A DNA stretch of 51,590 bases from Actinomycetes bacterium (GTDB taxonomy: Bacteria; Actinomycetota; Acidimicrobiia; Acidimicrobiales; RAAP-2), in contig JAKBGV010000005.1 of NCBI GenBank assembly GCA_021837305.1, positions 1 through 51,590 on the forward strand, read 5' to 3'. The position numbers and the translations under genes are program-made. Below, piece after piece: positions 14,771 through 22,284 of the stretch. The first letter of the stretch is position 1. Every line of letters begins with the position of its first letter. A model generated the notes under the pieces. It searched no databases. It was not told the DNA's origin and saw nothing but the letters and a program-made list of their open reading frames with translations.

Positions 14771-15438
14771 ACGGTCACGACGCACCCGGCGATCGATCCC
14801 GAGTCCGACGCATGCCCGAAAAGGCGCGCTACGAGCGCGAACTGGTCGACGCCGTGCTCGACGCTGCGCCATTCTGCACTGTCGCGGCCGTGGTGGACGA
14901 CTTGGCCGTGGCGCTGCCGACCCTCCACTCGCGAGACGGCGACGTGCTGTATCTGCACGGCAGTCGTTCGAACGCGGTCATGAAGTCGATCATCGTCCGG
15001 GGCCATGCGTGCGTCACCGCAACGCTCTACGACGGCATCCGCGTCGCGAGGAGCGGATTCGAATCCTCCATCGCCTATCGCTCGGTGGTCGTCTTCGGCG
15101 CCGTCACCTCGGTGAGCGACCTCGAGGAGAAGCGACGGATCCTCGACGGCTTCGTCGACGCCGTTTTGCCGGGCCGGAGCCGGGAGGTTCGCCCCTCGAC
15201 CGATGCCGAATTGCGTCGGACCCTAGTGGTAAGGGTGTCGATCGACGAGGCGTCGGTGAAGGTCTCAGCCGGGCCGACGGAGGACTCGCCCGAGGACCAG
15301 TCGCTACCCATCTGGTCCGGGCTGGTGCCCGCAACTCTCGTCTTCGGATCACCGGTTCCCTCGACCGATGGGGCAATGGCGGACGGAACTATTCCGCTTC
15401 CCGGGTCGATTCGGCTCCTGGTGGGTGAGGGAGCGTGA
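14767..15438 (+). CDS. pyridoxamine 5'-phosphate oxidase-like FMN-binding split-barrel protein
   Basis: 223 residues. The pattern ELVDAVLDAAPFCTVAAVVDDLAVALPTLHSRDGDVLYLHGSRSNAVMKSI, then ACVTATLYDGIRVARSGFESSIAYRSVVVFGAVTSV, is the group often annotated as flavin-nucleotide-binding or nitroreductase-related proteins that bind FMN or F420. Residues HGSRSN are the typical phosphate-contact segment. Function of the subgroup is unknown. The C-terminal 60 residues (PTEDSPEDQSLPIWSGLVP) follow the family pattern. ATGA overlap with phzF-like gene and GTGA-type overlap with the Nudix gene. Confidence 0.85.
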   Translation: MNGHDAPGDRSRVRRMPEKARYERELVDAVLDAAPFCTVAAVVDDLAVALPTLHSRDGDVLYLHGSRSNAVMKSIIVRGHACVTATLYDGIRVARSGFESSIAYRSVVVFGAVTSVSDLEEKRRILDGFVDAVLPGRSREVRPSTDAELRRTLVVRVSIDEASVKVSAGPTEDSPEDQSLPIWSGLVPATLVFGSPVPSTDGAMADGTIPLPGSIRLLVGEGA

Positions 15439-15986
15439 ACGCGGCAGGGTTCATTACCTCGATCGAGGCACTCACGCCGGTTGACGAGCGCGAGGCCGCC
15501 TCGATCGTGGCGACGCTGGATCGTCTGCGCTGGCCCGGTAACCCGTTCGACGAGTCCGCCAATGACCACCACATCACCGCGTCGGCCTTCGTGGTCTCCA
15601 CGAGGGGTGTCATCCTGCACCGACATCGACGTCTAGGCATCTGGGTGCAGCCCGGCGGACACGTCGACGCGGGCGAAGACGTCGAGGTCGCGGCACTTCG
15701 CGAGACGCGCGAGGAGACGGGGCTCGTCGCACGGCATCGCCGACCGCCGCTGCTCTTCAACGTCGACGTCCATCCCGGCCCGCGGGGTCACACCCACTAC
15801 GACCTGCGCTACGTGCTGACGGCGCCACCAATCGATCCGTCGCCGCCGCCCGGCGAGAGCCCCGAGGTCTACTGGTTCGACTTCGACGCCGCCTTGGAAC
15901 GGGCGGAACCGGCGCTGCGTCCCGCGCTGGCCGCGCTGGCGGTGCAAACGGCGACATGGAACGTGTCAGACTACGGCGATGACTGA
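15435..15986 (+). CDS. Nudix hydrolase
   Basis: 183 residues from GTG 15435. The Nudix box is complete: GGHVDAGEDVEVAALRETREETGL, preceded by HRHRRLGIWVQPGG. It hydrolyses a nucleoside diphosphate-X compound, with Mg2+ held by REXXEE. About 40 extra N-terminal residues (EALTPVDEREAASIVATLDRL) precede the domain, as in several actinobacterial Nudix proteins. It overlaps both neighbours. Substrate unknown. Confidence 0.93.
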   Translation: MNAAGFITSIEALTPVDEREAASIVATLDRLRWPGNPFDESANDHHITASAFVVSTRGVILHRHRRLGIWVQPGGHVDAGEDVEVAALRETREETGLVARHRRPPLLFNVDVHPGPRGHTHYDLRYVLTAPPIDPSPPPGESPEVYWFDFDAALERAEPALRPALAALAVQTATWNVSDYGDD

Positions 15987-16689
15987 CGTCGAGGCACTAC
16001 GCGCCCTGATGGAGGCGGATCGTTGGATTGACCGGGTAATCGCCCAGCGAGACCATCTGCCCGAGTCCGAGGAGCTCGCGAACTTGGAGGGCCAGCTGCG
16101 CATCGAGGTCGTCGCCATCCGTGACGCCGAGAGCGCGGTCGAGCCTATGCGTGCGACGTACGAGGAGGTGGCGGCACGCGCCGATCGGATCCAGCGGCGG
16201 CGCCGTGAGCTCGAGGCGGCCCTGGCCGCCTCGACGAGTGGCGCGCGCGACCTCGCCGCGATGCAGCACGAGCTGGAGTCGATATCGGCCCAGGGGGCCG
16301 ATGCCGACGAGGGGGCCCTCGGGCTCCTCGAATCGATCGAGGAGCGTGACGCCTTCGTCGAGCGGTTGCGACGCGACATCAAACCGAAGTTGGCGCGACG
16401 CGAGGAGTTGCGCAGCACGATCGAGCAGTTACGGTCCTCGTTGGACGAGGAGGTCGCGTCGCTTCGCGTCGCACGAGACGAGCGGGCCCGTGACGTTCCC
16501 GAGGACTTGCGGGTCCGCTATCAGCGCGCCATGGACCGTGTCGGGACCTCCGGCGCGGCGCAGATCGTGACCGGTCGCTGCGATGGCTGTCGCATCGCCC
16601 TGGCCCCACTTGACCTCGACCGGGCGAAGAATCAGGACGAGGACTCCTTTATGGACTGCCCCTCCTGTGGTCGGATATTGGTGCCGTGA
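15979..16689 (+). CDS. zinc-ribbon coiled-coil protein (CdsZ / C4-type family)
   Basis: 236 residues. Residues 1 to about 180 are a long, charged helical hairpin with heptad-like spacing (RRELEAALAAS, ELESISAQ, EELRSTIEQLRSSLDEEVASLRVARDERARD). The C-terminal zinc ribbon has two CxxC pairs: GRCDGCRIAL and DCPSCGRIL. This family is conserved in Actinobacteria and others next to NIF3-like and histidine-phosphatase/RNase H genes; its exact function is poorly defined. It overlaps the Nudix gene by 8 nt and the phosphatase gene by 4 nt. Confidence 0.9.
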   Translation: MTDVEALRALMEADRWIDRVIAQRDHLPESEELANLEGQLRIEVVAIRDAESAVEPMRATYEEVAARADRIQRRRRELEAALAASTSGARDLAAMQHELESISAQGADADEGALGLLESIEERDAFVERLRRDIKPKLARREELRSTIEQLRSSLDEEVASLRVARDERARDVPEDLRVRYQRAMDRVGTSGAAQIVTGRCDGCRIALAPLDLDRAKNQDEDSFMDCPSCGRILVP

Positions 16690-17279
16690 TCATTCTCATC
16701 CGCCACGGCCAGACCACGACCAACGCGCAGCGCCTGCTCGTGGGACGCAGCGACCCGGCGTTGACCGACTTGGGCGAGCGACAGGCCAGGGCACTACGAC
16801 GACTCCTCGAGGGCGTCGAGGAGGTGTGGAGCTCACCGTTGCAGCGGGCTCGGGAGACGGCGCGTCTCGCGATGCCGCACCTGGAGCCGCGGGTGCGACC
16901 TGAGTTCATCGAGGTCGACTACGGCTACCTGGACGGGCAACCGTTGAGCGTGGTCAGTGACGACCAGTGGCGTGCCTTCGAATCCGATCACGACCTGGCG
17001 CTCGGCGATGGCGAGTCACTGGAGTCCGTCGACCGTCGAGTGCACGCGGTTTTGGACGAGTTGCTCGTTGATCGAACGAGCCTGCTCCACGATCACCACC
17101 GGCACCTCGCGATCGTGAGCCACGTCAGTCCGATCAAATCGGCCACGGTGTGGGCGCTCGGCGTGCCGGGATCGGTGGCGTGGCGCACGCGCCTCGACAA
17201 TGGCTCCATCACGACGATCGGGATGCGTCAGTCGTCGCCGACCCTCGTCCACTTCAACTTGGTGCCGCCCCTATCCTGA
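16686..17279 (+). CDS. histidine phosphatase superfamily protein (phosphoglycerate-mutase-like)
   Basis: 197 residues from GTG 16686. The RHG motif (IILIRHGQTTTNAQ) provides the phospho-accepting His; WSSPLQRARETA carries the second Arg, and EVDYGYLDGQ and VSHVSPIKS the other catalytic Glu and His. It is a small cytosolic phosphatase; in actinobacteria the same position next to a zinc-ribbon coiled-coil gene is often taken by an RNase H-acid phosphatase fusion, but here only the phosphatase part is present. Last gene of the operon; it meets a convergent gene with no spacer. Confidence 0.92.
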   Translation: MIILIRHGQTTTNAQRLLVGRSDPALTDLGERQARALRRLLEGVEEVWSSPLQRARETARLAMPHLEPRVRPEFIEVDYGYLDGQPLSVVSDDQWRAFESDHDLALGDGESLESVDRRVHAVLDELLVDRTSLLHDHHRHLAIVSHVSPIKSATVWALGVPGSVAWRTRLDNGSITTIGMRQSSPTLVHFNLVPPLS

Positions 17280-17945
17280 TCAGTGCAGTGCGACAGCGAT
17301 CGCGGCGAAGGTCGCCCCGACACCGAGCAGGGTGCAGGCGTGGAAGAGCTCGTGGTACCCGAAGACCCTGGGGTTGAGTCGGGGGCGTTTGGTCCCGTAG
17401 AACACCGCGCCGACGGAATACGCGACGCCACCGAGGACGATGAGGATGAAGGGAACCGGGCCGCCGCCCCGGTATATCTGGGGTAGCACACCGACTGCGG
17501 ACCAGCCGACGACGAGGTAGGGCAGTGTGTTCACCCACTTCGGGGTGTCTAGGGCCAGCTGACGGATCAGGATGCCCACGGCAGCTCCGCCGGCTACGAC
17601 TAAGAGCAGCACCACGCGAATCGTCCCGTGCATCGTCAGTCCGGCGATGGCGAGGTACGACCCAGCGATGGCGGCGAATATCGCCGAGTGGTCAGCGCGC
17701 CGCCACGCACGTCGGTGGGGGGCACTCCAGTTGATCCGGTGGAAGAGGGCGCTCGTGAGCATCATCATGGTCACGCCTACGACGAAGCAGGTGACCCAAA
17801 CGACCTGGGTCCAGGTTCGGGCCCGGAGGCAGAGGATCGGTGACGCGCACAGCAGCACGACGACACCACCCAAGTGGAGCCAGCCACGCAAGAGCGGCTT
17901 GACGAGTTCAGGCTCGCTCGGTTTCTGGGTGGTGGATTTGGTCAC
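17280..17945 (-). CDS. PAQR / hemolysin III family membrane protein
   Basis: 221 residues from GTG 17945, seven hydrophobic segments. The metal-binding positions are visible: SALFHRINW (Ser, His), RADHSAIFAAIAGSY (Asp in the second motif) and the C-terminal FGYHELFHACTLLG with two His. Proteins of this family are inner-membrane and resemble adiponectin-receptor hydrolases. No signal peptide. A -10 TAGGGT lies 6 nt upstream, so the mRNA is probably leaderless. Hemolysis is only the family's historical name. Confidence 0.92.
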   Translation of the reverse strand: MTKSTTQKPSEPELVKPLLRGWLHLGGVVVLLCASPILCLRARTWTQVVWVTCFVVGVTMMMLTSALFHRINWSAPHRRAWRRADHSAIFAAIAGSYLAIAGLTMHGTIRVVLLLVVAGGAAVGILIRQLALDTPKWVNTLPYLVVGWSAVGVLPQIYRGGGPVPFILIVLGGVAYSVGAVFYGTKRPRLNPRVFGYHELFHACTLLGVGATFAAIAVALH

Positions 17946-17951
17946 ATCGTC

Positions 17952-17957
17952 ACCCTA
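17952..17957 (-). promoter_or_regulatory. -10 box for leaderless PAQR mRNA
   Basis: Minus-strand TAGGGT with exactly 6 nt to GTG 17945; no Shine-Dalgarno sequence is seen. Confidence 0.55.
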
Positions 17958-17959
17958 TG

Positions 17960-18086
17960 GCGACCCAGGTCGCTCCTCCTACGCGTGCGCGGCGAGCACG
18001 GCACACGAGCGCTGGAAGAACGACGAAGCCCGCTCGTTTCGTCTGACGAAACGAGCGGGCTCGCGTAAGTTGGCCCCCCCAGCCAA
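17960..18086. ncRNA. structured intergenic region with three hairpins (candidate RNA)
   Basis: Three inverted repeats are packed in 127 bp between divergent genes: GCGACC-CA-GGTCGC (17960-17973); a perfect 17-bp repeat AGCCCGCTCGTTTCGTC (18027-18043), one T, then its complement (18045-18061); and TTGGC-(7 nt)-GCCAA (18070-18086). Neither flanking gene ends here, so the long hairpin is not an ordinary gene-end terminator. It may be a small RNA with its terminator, or the 5' leader of the aldo/keto reductase gene. Strand and product are not determined; no tRNA or tmRNA pattern was found. Confidence 0.4.
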
Positions 18087-18179
18087 TACGAAGAAGATAG
18101 TGCGCCCGGCACCACTAAGGTGATCGCCACATCGCTGGAATGACTTCATTGTGAGCAAATTCACATGGGAGGAACGAAC

Positions 18180-19180
18180 ATGGAGCACCGGATTTTGGGC
18201 GCGGGTTTGGCCATCTCGCAACAGGGACTCGGCTGCATGGGGATGAGCGAGTTCTACGGTGTCGGTGACGAGGCGGAGTCGATTGCCGTGATCAACGCGG
18301 CCCTCGACGCTGGCGTCAACTTCCTCGACACGGCCGACATGTACGGGCCCTTCACGAACGAGCGCTTGGTTGGTCGGGCAATCGCGGCTCGACGCGACGA
18401 GGTGGTGCTCGCGACGAGGTGGTGCTCGCGACGAAGTTCGGTAACCAACGGAGCGAAGACGGACAGTTCCTCGGTGTCAACGGACGCCCCGAATACGTCG
18501 TAGAAGCGTGCAACGACTCGCTGGCCCGCCTCGGTGTGGACGTCATCGACCTCTACTACCAACACCGCGTCGATCGGTCGGTTCCCGTCGAGGAGACGTG
18601 GGGAGCGATGAAGTCATTGGTCGAGGCGGGTAAGGTTCGCTTCCTCGGCATTTCTGAAGCGTCGTCGGCGACGATTGAGCGGGCCAACGCCGTGCACCCC
18701 GTGACTGCGCTGCAGTCGGAGTATTCGCTGTGGACCCGTGATCCCGAGGATGGCGTGCTCGACACCTGTCGTCGACTCGGCATCGGCTTCGTGGCCTATA
18801 GCCCGCTCGGCCGGGGTTTTCTCACGAGCGAGACCGCGAACCGGACCAGCACCGACGAGCGTGACACTCGAAAGCACCACCCGCGCTTCGTCGGCGAGGC
18901 GTACGAGCAGAATCTGCAACTGGTCAAGAATCTGGCCTCGATCGCCGCGGCATTGGATGCGAGCGTGGCCCAATTGGCACTGGCGTGGGTGTTAAGTCGC
19001 GGCGAGGACGTTGTGCCAATCCCCGGAACGAAGCGCAAGAAGTGGCTCTACGAGAACATCGCCGCGAGCGAGATCCACCTGAGTGCTGAGACCATCGCCG
19101 CACTCGAGGCGGCCGTCCCCCGCGGCGCGGTGGTCGGCGACCGCTACCACGAAAGCGGCATGAAGACCATCAACGGCTAG
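18180..19180 (+). pseudogene. aldo/keto reductase broken by a 17-bp tandem duplication
   Basis: The reading frame starts at ATG 18180 (GGAGG at 18168-18172) and runs through [11 protein letters not shown] and FLDTADMYG to RRDEVVLAT. There GCGACGAGGTGGTGCTC occurs twice head to tail (18394-18410 and 18411-18427), shifting the frame; the rest ([12 protein letters not shown]... YYQHRVD... YSPLGRGFL... PIPGTKR) continues in another frame to 19180. Removing one copy restores a 327-residue protein with the family's catalytic Asp, Tyr, Lys and His. Apart from the duplication nothing is decayed, so the event is recent or reversible. The product would have been an NADPH-dependent cytosolic reductase. 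Confidence 0.9.
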
Positions 19181-19195
19181 GGCCGGTTGGATACC

Positions 19196-20794
19196 TCATG
19201 CCGACGTGGTCAAGTCGCCGTTATTCAGGTCGATGACGAGGTCGCTCCATGCGACGATCTGGTCGTCGTGGGTCGCAATGATCACGGTGGCACGACTGGC
19301 ACTAAGCAGGTTGAGCACGGCCGTCGTCTCGTCGCGCCCGAGTCCGCTGGTGGGTTCGTCGAGGATCACGATGTCCGGTCCGATGGCGAGGGCTCGTACG
19401 ACCGCGATGCGCTGACCCTCGCCTCGGGAGACCTCGTCCCATTTCGTTGTCGGCTCGACGTCGATGCCCACCGCGATGAGATCCTGATCGAGAGGTCGCG
19501 CGATTGTTCGCCCAAGGACGAGGACGTCTTGGGCGTACCCGCGTAAGAGCCCGGTCTCACCGGGCACGAAGGCGACGTGGGCGCGAAGGACTTCCTCGTC
19601 GATCTCGGTGATGGGCGTGTTGCCAATGGAGATGACGCCATCGTCGAGGTCATCGAGTCCCGCGAGGACCCGCAGCAGGGTGGACTTGCCGCTACCCGAG
19701 GGTCCCGTCACCGCCACGTGACGTCCCGGCGCCACCTCGAAGGAACCGTCATCGAGGATCGTCCGGTCGGCCTCACGGATCTTCAAACGCTGTGCCCGCA
19801 GTATCGTGTCACCCGGCCAGCGGGCGTCGGCCAGCGTCGGGTGTGCATCGAGATCTTCGAGACGCTCCGCGGCCGCGCTGACGGCAACGGCGGTGTCGAG
19901 GGCCGCCCGAATGGTCGTGAGCCCCTCGAACGTGGACATCGCGAGCAGTAGCGAGACCACGGTCCACACTGGTGCGCTGACGGGTGCGACGAGGCGTAGC
20001 GCGGCCACGGCCACCATGGTCGCCACGGGGGCGACCATCGCCGAACGGCGTCGCCGGGCTTCGGCACGGGACTCCGCCGCGGCGAGCACCTCCCGGGGAC
20101 CGTCGAGGCGATGCTCGAGGAACGTCCGCGCACCGAGGAGGCTCAGTTCGGGACTGACCGTGCTGAGCGCGACCAGGGTGGCGCGGAACTCGCCGCGCGA
20201 GCGTCGCAGGGAGCGGTCAACGGCGATGAGGGAGTCGGCGGTGGCGCCGAGGGCGATGACGCCGATGAGCTGAACGACCGCGACGAGTGCGGCGGCAATG
20301 ATCCATCCGCCCTGCGGTGCGAGCAGCGCGATGACGACGTCACCGACCACGAATGCGGCGAGTGTGCTCGCGGCGGGAAGGACGAAACGAAGCCACAGGT
20401 CCTGCAGTTCGTCGGTGTCGCGCAGCGCACGCTCGAGCAGTTCGCCCCGGGCGTAGGTCCGCCACCGGCGAACCGTCCACCGACCGATCGTGGTGAGCAA
20501 CCAACGCCGCCAGCGCGACACCGCGGCGAAGCCGAGACGGTGCGCGCTCATGCGCTCGTTGAACCTGATGGGCGAGCGCAGGAACGCGAAGAGCTCGATG
20601 ACGATGAGGATGCCCGCGACTGCCCGTAGTCCGGGACGCGACGAGCTGACCACGAGCAGCGCGATGGCACCGACGAACAGTCCGAGGGCGGTGATTGAGC
20701 TCACGGTGCCGGCGACGAGGGCCTTGATCAGTGCAACACGAGGGGGCTGGGCCCGCTGTAGCCATCGGCGCAGGCGGTCGCGGTCCGACCTCAT
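19196..20794 (-). CDS. cydC: CydC-like ABC exporter subunit (permease-ATPase)
   Basis: 532 residues. The membrane half has six hydrophobic stretches with the CydC-typical RFNERMSAHRLGF and YARGELLERALRDTDELQDLWLRFVLP. The ATPase half has Walker A GPSGSGKST (about 364-372), signature SRGEGQ (about 456-461) and Walker B VILDE ending in the catalytic Glu (about 480), then the switch His in IATHDD. CydDC exports cysteine and glutathione or binds heme in other bacteria and supports cytochrome bd assembly; no cydAB is in the window. The start overlaps the cydD-like stop (ATGA). The signature is degenerate, which matters for the heterodimer. Confidence 0.82.
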   Translation of the reverse strand: MRSDRDRLRRWLQRAQPPRVALIKALVAGTVSSITALGLFVGAIALLVVSSSRPGLRAVAGILIVIELFAFLRSPIRFNERMSAHRLGFAAVSRWRRWLLTTIGRWTVRRWRTYARGELLERALRDTDELQDLWLRFVLPAASTLAAFVVGDVVIALLAPQGGWIIAAALVAVVQLIGVIALGATADSLIAVDRSLRRSRGEFRATLVALSTVSPELSLLGARTFLEHRLDGPREVLAAAESRAEARRRRSAMVAPVATMVAVAALRLVAPVSAPVWTVVSLLLAMSTFEGLTTIRAALDTAVAVSAAAERLEDLDAHPTLADARWPGDTILRAQRLKIREADRTILDDGSFEVAPGRHVAVTGPSGSGKSTLLRVLAGLDDLDDGVISIGNTPITEIDEEVLRAHVAFVPGETGLLRGYAQDVLVLGRTIARPLDQDLIAVGIDVEPTTKWDEVSRGEGQRIAVVRALAIGPDIVILDEPTSGLGRDETTAVLNLLSASRATVIIATHDDQIVAWSDLVIDLNNGDLTTSA

Positions 20795-22272
20795 GGGCCG
20801 AGCTCGATTCGTTGGTCGACGTGGTCGAGCAGTGGGGCATCGACGCTGATCTCGACGACACTGAGCGTGGTGAGCCGCTGGAGAAGCTGGGCCACCCGTC
20901 GTCGATTGGCTTCGTCCAGGACGCCGGCAATGTCGTCCACGATGATGAGAGCGGGATCGGCCAACGTGGCCCGCGCAAGAACGAGCCGGACCCGCTCACC
21001 CGCGCTGAGTCCCTCACCGTCGGCGAGGAGCGGGACCGAGAGATCCTCGAATCGTGGTCCGGTGAGTCCGAGTTCGTCGAGTCTCGCGCGTACGAGCGAA
21101 TCGGGGATCTCCCTGCCGAGCGTCACATTCTCAAGGAGCGATCCGTCGAACAGTGCCGACGCGGGGCTCACGATGGCGATGGACGAGTCGCGACGTGTGA
21201 CGCTGCCCGACACAGCCTGTCGCCAGCCGACCAGGGTGTGCGCGAGGGTGGTCTTGCCAACGCCCGACGGACCCGTGACGAGGAGTCGCTGCCCGGGGTG
21301 GACCTCGAGGGTGACCGGTGAGGTGGACGCCTCGGTGACCAGAGCCTGGGCGGCCACGAGAGGACCCGACGTACTGTAGGACACGCCGGGCGCGCGCCGA
21401 AGGAGTGCAATCGATGCGGTGGCATCGTCGCGACGGTGGAACTCCACCCCGAATCGGCGGACGTACCCGAAGAGCTCACTCGTGATGAGTACGGCGACCA
21501 GCGCCCGATCCAGGGTGATCGTGCCGCGCAGCAGACCGAAGCCGACGACCATCGCCACGAGTCCGACGGAGACGCCGCTCAGGAACTCGGTGACGAGTGA
21601 CGACTCGAGCGCGACACGGATGGCACGAATGGCAGCGTGGTGTTCAGCGTCGCTCACCGCCGCGATCTCGTCGGCGCCGTAGCCCACGGCGCCCAGGGCC
21701 CGAAGCTCGGGTGCGTGCTGGAGCATCTCCAACTGGCGTCGCTCGAGTACGTCACGACGTTGGTTGTAGTCCTTACTCAAGACCGCGCTGCGCCGCCCGG
21801 CCCGTTGGTAGAGGGGGATGGCGACACCCAGCAGGACGACGACGATGCCCGCGCTCAGCCAACCAGCCGCGAGCCAGACGATTACGATGCCGAGGACGGC
21901 CGTTCGTGCACTTGCGCCCACGACGTCCAAAGCGGGAGCGGCCGCAGCGTGGTCGATGGCGAGGGCTACGTCACGTCGTCCTCGTTCCCCCTCCGCCCGT
22001 GGCCGCTCGAGTTGGTCGATGACCGTGCGTCGCCACCGGTCCCGGATGGCTCGGGCGGCGAATGACGCCCACGCGTCCGTGCCCGAGGTCACGAGCCAGC
22101 GTGCGACGAGTGCGCCGACCACGAATGTCATCCCGCGGGGGACCGCGCCGTTGGCGACGTCGGTGATCCCGAGGGCGCTGAGCAGCGCACCCCCAAAGCC
22201 GATGACGGTGGCCAGGACACCGATTGTCCATGACCGACGCGTGAACGTGTCGATCACGGGATGCTCGGCCAC
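20791..22272 (-). CDS. cydD: CydD-like ABC exporter subunit (permease-ATPase)
   Basis: 493 residues from GTG 22272. Membrane segments lie in residues 1-280 with the CydD-like VSVGLVAMVVGFGLLRG and LITSELFGYVRRFGVEFHRRDDA. The ATPase has Walker A GPSGVGKTT (about 334-342), signature LSAGE (about 422-426) and Walker B LIIVDD (about 442-447), where the catalytic Glu is replaced by Asp. The composite site of this Walker B with the degenerate CydC signature is therefore probably weakly active, and the other site is canonical, as in asymmetric heterodimeric exporters. It forms an operon with the cydC-like gene. Shorter than most CydD (about 550). Confidence 0.82.
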   Translation of the reverse strand: MAEHPVIDTFTRRSWTIGVLATVIGFGGALLSALGITDVANGAVPRGMTFVVGALVARWLVTSGTDAWASFAARAIRDRWRRTVIDQLERPRAEGERGRRDVALAIDHAAAAPALDVVGASARTAVLGIVIVWLAAGWLSAGIVVVLLGVAIPLYQRAGRRSAVLSKDYNQRRDVLERRQLEMLQHAPELRALGAVGYGADEIAAVSDAEHHAAIRAIRVALESSLVTEFLSGVSVGLVAMVVGFGLLRGTITLDRALVAVLITSELFGYVRRFGVEFHRRDDATASIALLRRAPGVSYSTSGPLVAAQALVTEASTSPVTLEVHPGQRLLVTGPSGVGKTTLAHTLVGWRQAVSGSVTRRDSSIAIVSPASALFDGSLLENVTLGREIPDSLVRARLDELGLTGPRFEDLSVPLLADGEGLSAGERVRLVLARATLADPALIIVDDIAGVLDEANRRRVAQLLQRLTTLSVVEISVDAPLLDHVDQRIELGP

Positions 22273-22278
22273 GCCACC

Positions 22279-22284
22279 ATGCTA
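22279..22284 (-). promoter_or_regulatory. -10 box for leaderless cydDC mRNA
   Basis: Minus-strand TAGCAT with 6 nt to GTG 22272. It overlaps the last codon of the upstream nuclease gene, so cydDC has its own promoter in addition to any read-through. Confidence 0.5.

Noticed and set aside
13166-14872. 568-residue minus-strand open frame
   Set aside because: Shadow of the EEP-family and PhzF-like genes; Arg/Ala/Pro-rich translation with no domain.
17942-18130. tRNA or tmRNA in the structured intergenic region
   Set aside because: GTTGGCCCCCCCAGCCA resembles a tRNA 3' end, but no T-loop (GTTCGANTC), D-arm or anticodon arm could be placed on either strand.
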